Source: CAYVQE01 sp964633205
GTDB lineage: Bacteria > Myxococcota > B64-G9
Assembly (NCBI GenBank): GCA_964633205.1
Contig: CAZWFN010000219.1
Location: 1-7,831, forward strand
DNA length: 7,831 bases
Direction: 5' to 3'
In this document: positions 5,874-7,831 of the stretch, one piece after another
Layout: each line of letters opens with the position of its first letter
Numbering within the stretch: the first letter of the stretch is position 1
Notes under the pieces: model-generated
What the model was told of the DNA's origin: nothing
Seen by the model: the letters and a program-made list of their open reading frames with translations, nothing else
Database searches by the model: none
Program-made: the position numbers and the translations under genes

Positions 5874-6962
5874 GTGATCCGCTGGACCAGCCGTTTGGCC
5901 GCGCCCCTGATCGCGCCGCGGCCTGCCTTCGACGCCATCCTGCACCGGGGCCGCGGCGGGCTGGGCGACGTGGTGCTGTGGCTGCTGCTGGTCATGCCGG
6001 CCGCCGAGCCGGCCGCCACCGCCGCCGCCGCCGCGCGCTTCGGCCGCGGCCTGCTGCTGCCGCTCAACATGCTGGTCGGCCAGTTCCTGGCCTTTGCGGT
6101 GGCGCCGCTGGCCGCCGGCCTTGCCTTCGGCATCGGGTTGGCCGTGGCCGCGCGGCTGCGCCGCCGGCCGCTGACCGTCGACGCCGCTCTGACCGCCGGG
6201 GCCTACCTGTGGCTGCCGGTCGGGGTGCTGGCCCTGCTGGGTGCCGGGCTGGCCGCGGTGGGCTGGTCGGTGCCCTACCTGCCCCATCTGCCGCTGGCGG
6301 CCTTCGCCGCCGCCGACCCGGCCTGGTGGGAGTGGCCGCTGCGCCTCGGGCTGTCCTACGGCTGGAGCCTGGGCCTGGCCGCGGTCGCGTTGCAGCGCGG
6401 CCTGGGCCAGGCCGCCGGGGCCGCACCGGCCGCCGCCGGGCCGCCGCTGCGGCGCTGGGCCGGCTGGGCGCTGGCGGCCTGGTTGGCCGCCGGCTGGATC
6501 GCGGGCGCGGCCTGGGCGGTCGTCCACCAGGAACGCTTCCGCCTGCTGGCGCCCGGCGATCCGGCCGCGCAGCTCGACCTGGCCCGCGCCGACGGCTCCG
6601 GCCGGCTGACCCTGGCCGAGCTGCGCGGCCGGCCGGTGGTGCTGGCCTTCTGGGCCGAGTGGTGCTCGGTCTGCGTCAGGCACATGCCCGAGCTGGCCGC
6701 CTGGGCCCGGGCCCACCCCGAGGTGGCGGTGTTGGCCGTCCACCAGGGCGGCGATGCGGCCGGGGTGGCCGCGTTGGTCGCCGAGCAGGACTGGCGCGGC
6801 CCCACCTTCCTGGTCGACGCGGCGCGCGAGGCCTCGCGCGCCTACCGCGTCGACAGCCTGCCCACCTTTTTCACCATCGACAGCAGCGGCCGCATCAGCG
6901 GGGTTCAGCTGGGCACGCCGGCCACGGGGTGGCTGGCCGGCCGGCTGGATCTGAAGCCCTAG
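5874..6962 (+). CDS. Yip1-like multi-helix membrane domain fused to TlpA-type thioredoxin domain
   Basis: GTG at 5874 is preceded by GGGGAGG (5859-5865) with an 8-nt gap. The open frame continues upstream, but that part is antisense to the TPR gene. The 362-residue protein begins with a Yip1-like membrane region: a short amphipathic start with P15-R-P-A-F-D20, then five likely helices at about 31-48, 62-92, 104-130, 155-175 and 194-217. Residues about 225-360 form a TlpA/ResA-like thioredoxin: a strand-rich lead (L236, G241-S-G-R-L-T-L-A-E-L), F259-W then the active site C264-S-V-C267, the helix H270-M-P-E, a central strand at V284-H290, and cis-Pro P330 in S-L-P-T-F-F. An odd number of helices with a cytoplasmic N-terminus places the thioredoxin in the periplasm. 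Both catalytic cysteines are present, so disulfide reduction or isomerisation of envelope proteins is likely; the substrate is unknown. Divergent from the TPR operon; convergent with gph. Confidence 0.82.
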   Translation: MIRWTSRLAAPLIAPRPAFDAILHRGRGGLGDVVLWLLLVMPAAEPAATAAAAARFGRGLLLPLNMLVGQFLAFAVAPLAAGLAFGIGLAVAARLRRRPLTVDAALTAGAYLWLPVGVLALLGAGLAAVGWSVPYLPHLPLAAFAAADPAWWEWPLRLGLSYGWSLGLAAVALQRGLGQAAGAAPAAAGPPLRRWAGWALAAWLAAGWIAGAAWAVVHQERFRLLAPGDPAAQLDLARADGSGRLTLAELRGRPVVLAFWAEWCSVCVRHMPELAAWARAHPEVAVLAVHQGGDAAGVAALVAEQDWRGPTFLVDAAREASRAYRVDSLPTFFTIDSSGRISGVQLGTPATGWLAGRLDLKP

Positions 6963-6999
6963 CCGGTGGCCCGCGAACCCGGCGCCGGCGCGCCGTCGC

Positions 7000-7644
7000 T
7001 CAGCCGAGCAGCAGCCGCTCGAGTTCGGCTGCGCTGCGGCAGCGGTGATCGGGCCGGTGCGGGCTGAGCGAGCTGCCGGCGTCGAAGCCCCACAGCGTGC
7101 CGCAGGTGGCCAGCCCGGCGGCCTGGCCGGCCAGCACGTCGTTGGCGAAGTCGCCGACCATGATGGCGCGCGCTGCCGGCGCATCCAGCCGCTGCAGCGC
7201 CAGCAGCAGCGGCTCGGGCCGGGGCTTGAGCAAGGCCTCGTCGCCGCCGACCACGGCGCCGAAATGGCGCAGCAGATCCAGGCCTGCGAGCACCTGGCAG
7301 GCGAACTCGTGCGGCTTGTTGGTCACCACCGCCAGCCGCAGCCCGCCGAGCCGCTCCAGCAGCTCGGGGATGCCCGGGTAGGCCCGGGTGGCCACCAGGC
7401 AGTGGCGGCGGTAGTGGGCCTTGAAGCGGGCCACCGCGTCGTCCAGCTGCGGGCCGGACTCTTGCTGCAGCACCCGCTGCATCAGCCGGCGCACCCCGTC
7501 GCCCACCATACCGATGATCCGCTCCGGCGCCAGCGGCGCCACGCCGAGCTCGCCCAGGGTGTGGTTGACCGCGGTGACGATGTCCGGGCCGGAGTCGATC
7601 AGGGTGCCGTCCAAGTCGAACAAGATGGGATCATAGCGCGCCAT
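7000..7644 (-). CDS. gph: Phosphoglycolate phosphatase, HAD superfamily
   Basis: The enzyme hydrolyses 2-phosphoglycolate to glycolate in the cytoplasm. The 214-residue protein carries all HAD motifs: motif I D9-L-D11-G-T-L-I-D-S with nucleophile D9 and acid D11; motif II V107-T-N-K; the lysine motif L139-K-P-R-P; and motif IV G163-D164-F-A-N-D168. The cap segment with G45-M-V-G-D-G is typical of Gph. Its length is slightly short of E. coli Gph (about 250). The related MurNAc-6-phosphate phosphatase MupP is the main alternative, and the two are hard to separate by motif alone. ATG at 7644 lacks a clear Shine-Dalgarno and lies directly below a promoter. It is a single gene with no metabolic neighbours, converging on the Yip1/TlpA gene with 37 bp between stops. 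Confidence 0.85.
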   Translation of the reverse strand: MARYDPILFDLDGTLIDSGPDIVTAVNHTLGELGVAPLAPERIIGMVGDGVRRLMQRVLQQESGPQLDDAVARFKAHYRRHCLVATRAYPGIPELLERLGGLRLAVVTNKPHEFACQVLAGLDLLRHFGAVVGGDEALLKPRPEPLLLALQRLDAPAARAIMVGDFANDVLAGQAAGLATCGTLWGFDAGSSLSPHRPDHRCRSAAELERLLLG

Positions 7645-7653
7645 GGCGCCGCC

Positions 7654-7682
7654 AGCATAGCACCGAACGCCCCGGCTGTCAG
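7654..7682 (-). promoter_or_regulatory. Extended -10 promoter of gph
   Basis: On the minus strand: CTGACA (7682-7677), a 17-nt spacer, and TATGCT (7659-7654) preceded by TGC. The -10 box ends only 9 nt before the ATG at 7644, so the 5' leader would be about 1-3 nt, which explains the missing Shine-Dalgarno. Confidence 0.55.
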
Positions 7683-7708
7683 GCCGTCACCGGTCTGTGG
7701 AGCCGTCA

Positions 7709-7813
7709 GGGTGTCAGACACCGGCACTTGACACTTACGGGAAACCGCCGCTTCCAGCGCTAACCACTCGTTTTGGCTACACCGTAAGTGTCAAGTGCCG
7801 GTGTCTGACACCC
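7709..7813. repeat. Perfect 32-bp inverted repeat with 41-nt spacer (REP/MITE-like)
   Basis: The left arm 7709-7740 and right arm 7782-7813 are exact reverse complements; pairing ends at both flanks (7708/7814 and 7741/7781 do not pair). Each arm contains the smaller palindrome GTGTC-A-GACAC and a further GACAC/GTGTC. The spacer 7741-7781 has no further clear structure and no open frame. It lies 26 bp upstream of the gph -35 box. No T-tract follows either arm. It resembles short extragenic palindromes or non-autonomous insertion remnants; no target-site duplication is visible. Confidence 0.9.
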
Positions 7814-7831
7814 GATGTTCTTGACAGCCGC

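Noticed and set aside
6982..6991. GCGCCGGCGC palindrome between the convergent Yip1/TlpA and gph genes as terminator
   Set aside because: No loop and no T-tract; such palindromes are frequent by chance at this base composition.
5742..7184. Upstream extension of the TPR frame and the plus-strand extension of the Yip1/TlpA frame (4647-5873)
   Set aside because: Both are stop-free only because of GC bias. Promoter position, Shine-Dalgarno and family start at 5741 and 5874 define the real genes.
7045..7731. 228-residue plus-strand frame
   Set aside because: Exact antisense of gph, whose HAD motifs are complete; no plausible domain in the plus-strand translation.
7709..7813. Complete insertion sequence
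   Set aside because: Only 105 bp with no open frame and no target-site duplication; at most a non-autonomous element.

Overview
The window is GC-rich bacterial chromosome coding mostly for cell-envelope proteins. Three features suggest a myxobacterium-like lineage (Myxococcota or another former deltaproteobacterium): a PilZ protein with a long Ala/Pro tail, a TonB-like domain of the AgmX/PglI C-terminal type, and a fibronectin-III protein with a MYXO-CTERM-like tail. This placement is inferred from family knowledge; there is no rRNA or other phylogenetic marker here.

Layout, left to right. Positions 1-1174 (minus) hold a PilZ-domain membrane protein whose 3' end lies outside the window. Its periplasmic tail is built on a 72-bp tandem repeat. 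It is divergent from a four-helix membrane protein (1327-1755, plus), and the two have back-to-back promoters. Next comes a two-gene plus-strand unit (1899-2624 and 2621-3097): a secreted protein of unknown function and an inner-membrane-anchored TonB-like (AgmX/PglI C-terminal) protein that starts at TTG. It converges on, and overlaps by 29 bp, a three-gene minus-strand operon (5741 down to 3069): a TPR protein with one membrane helix, a membrane-anchored protein combining a lytic-transglycosylase-like and a LytM/M23-like domain, both without catalytic residues, and the fibronectin-III/MYXO-CTERM-like protein. A near-consensus extended -10 promoter precedes this operon. Divergent from it is a Yip1-like/TlpA-thioredoxin fusion (5874-6962, plus), followed by a convergent phosphoglycolate phosphatase gene (gph, 7000-7644, minus). 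The right edge carries a perfect 32-bp inverted repeat with a 41-nt spacer (7709-7813).

How the genes may work together: the tightly overlapped TPR, pseudo-peptidoglycan-hydrolase and fibronectin-III genes look like one envelope module, with a cytoplasmic scaffold, a periplasmic peptidoglycan binder or regulator, and a surface or outer-membrane adhesin-like partner. The neighbouring TonB-like pair would fit the same compartment. This is inference from gene order and domains. Gph is a housekeeping gene and probably unrelated. Most long open frames opposite these genes are shadows caused by the high GC content.
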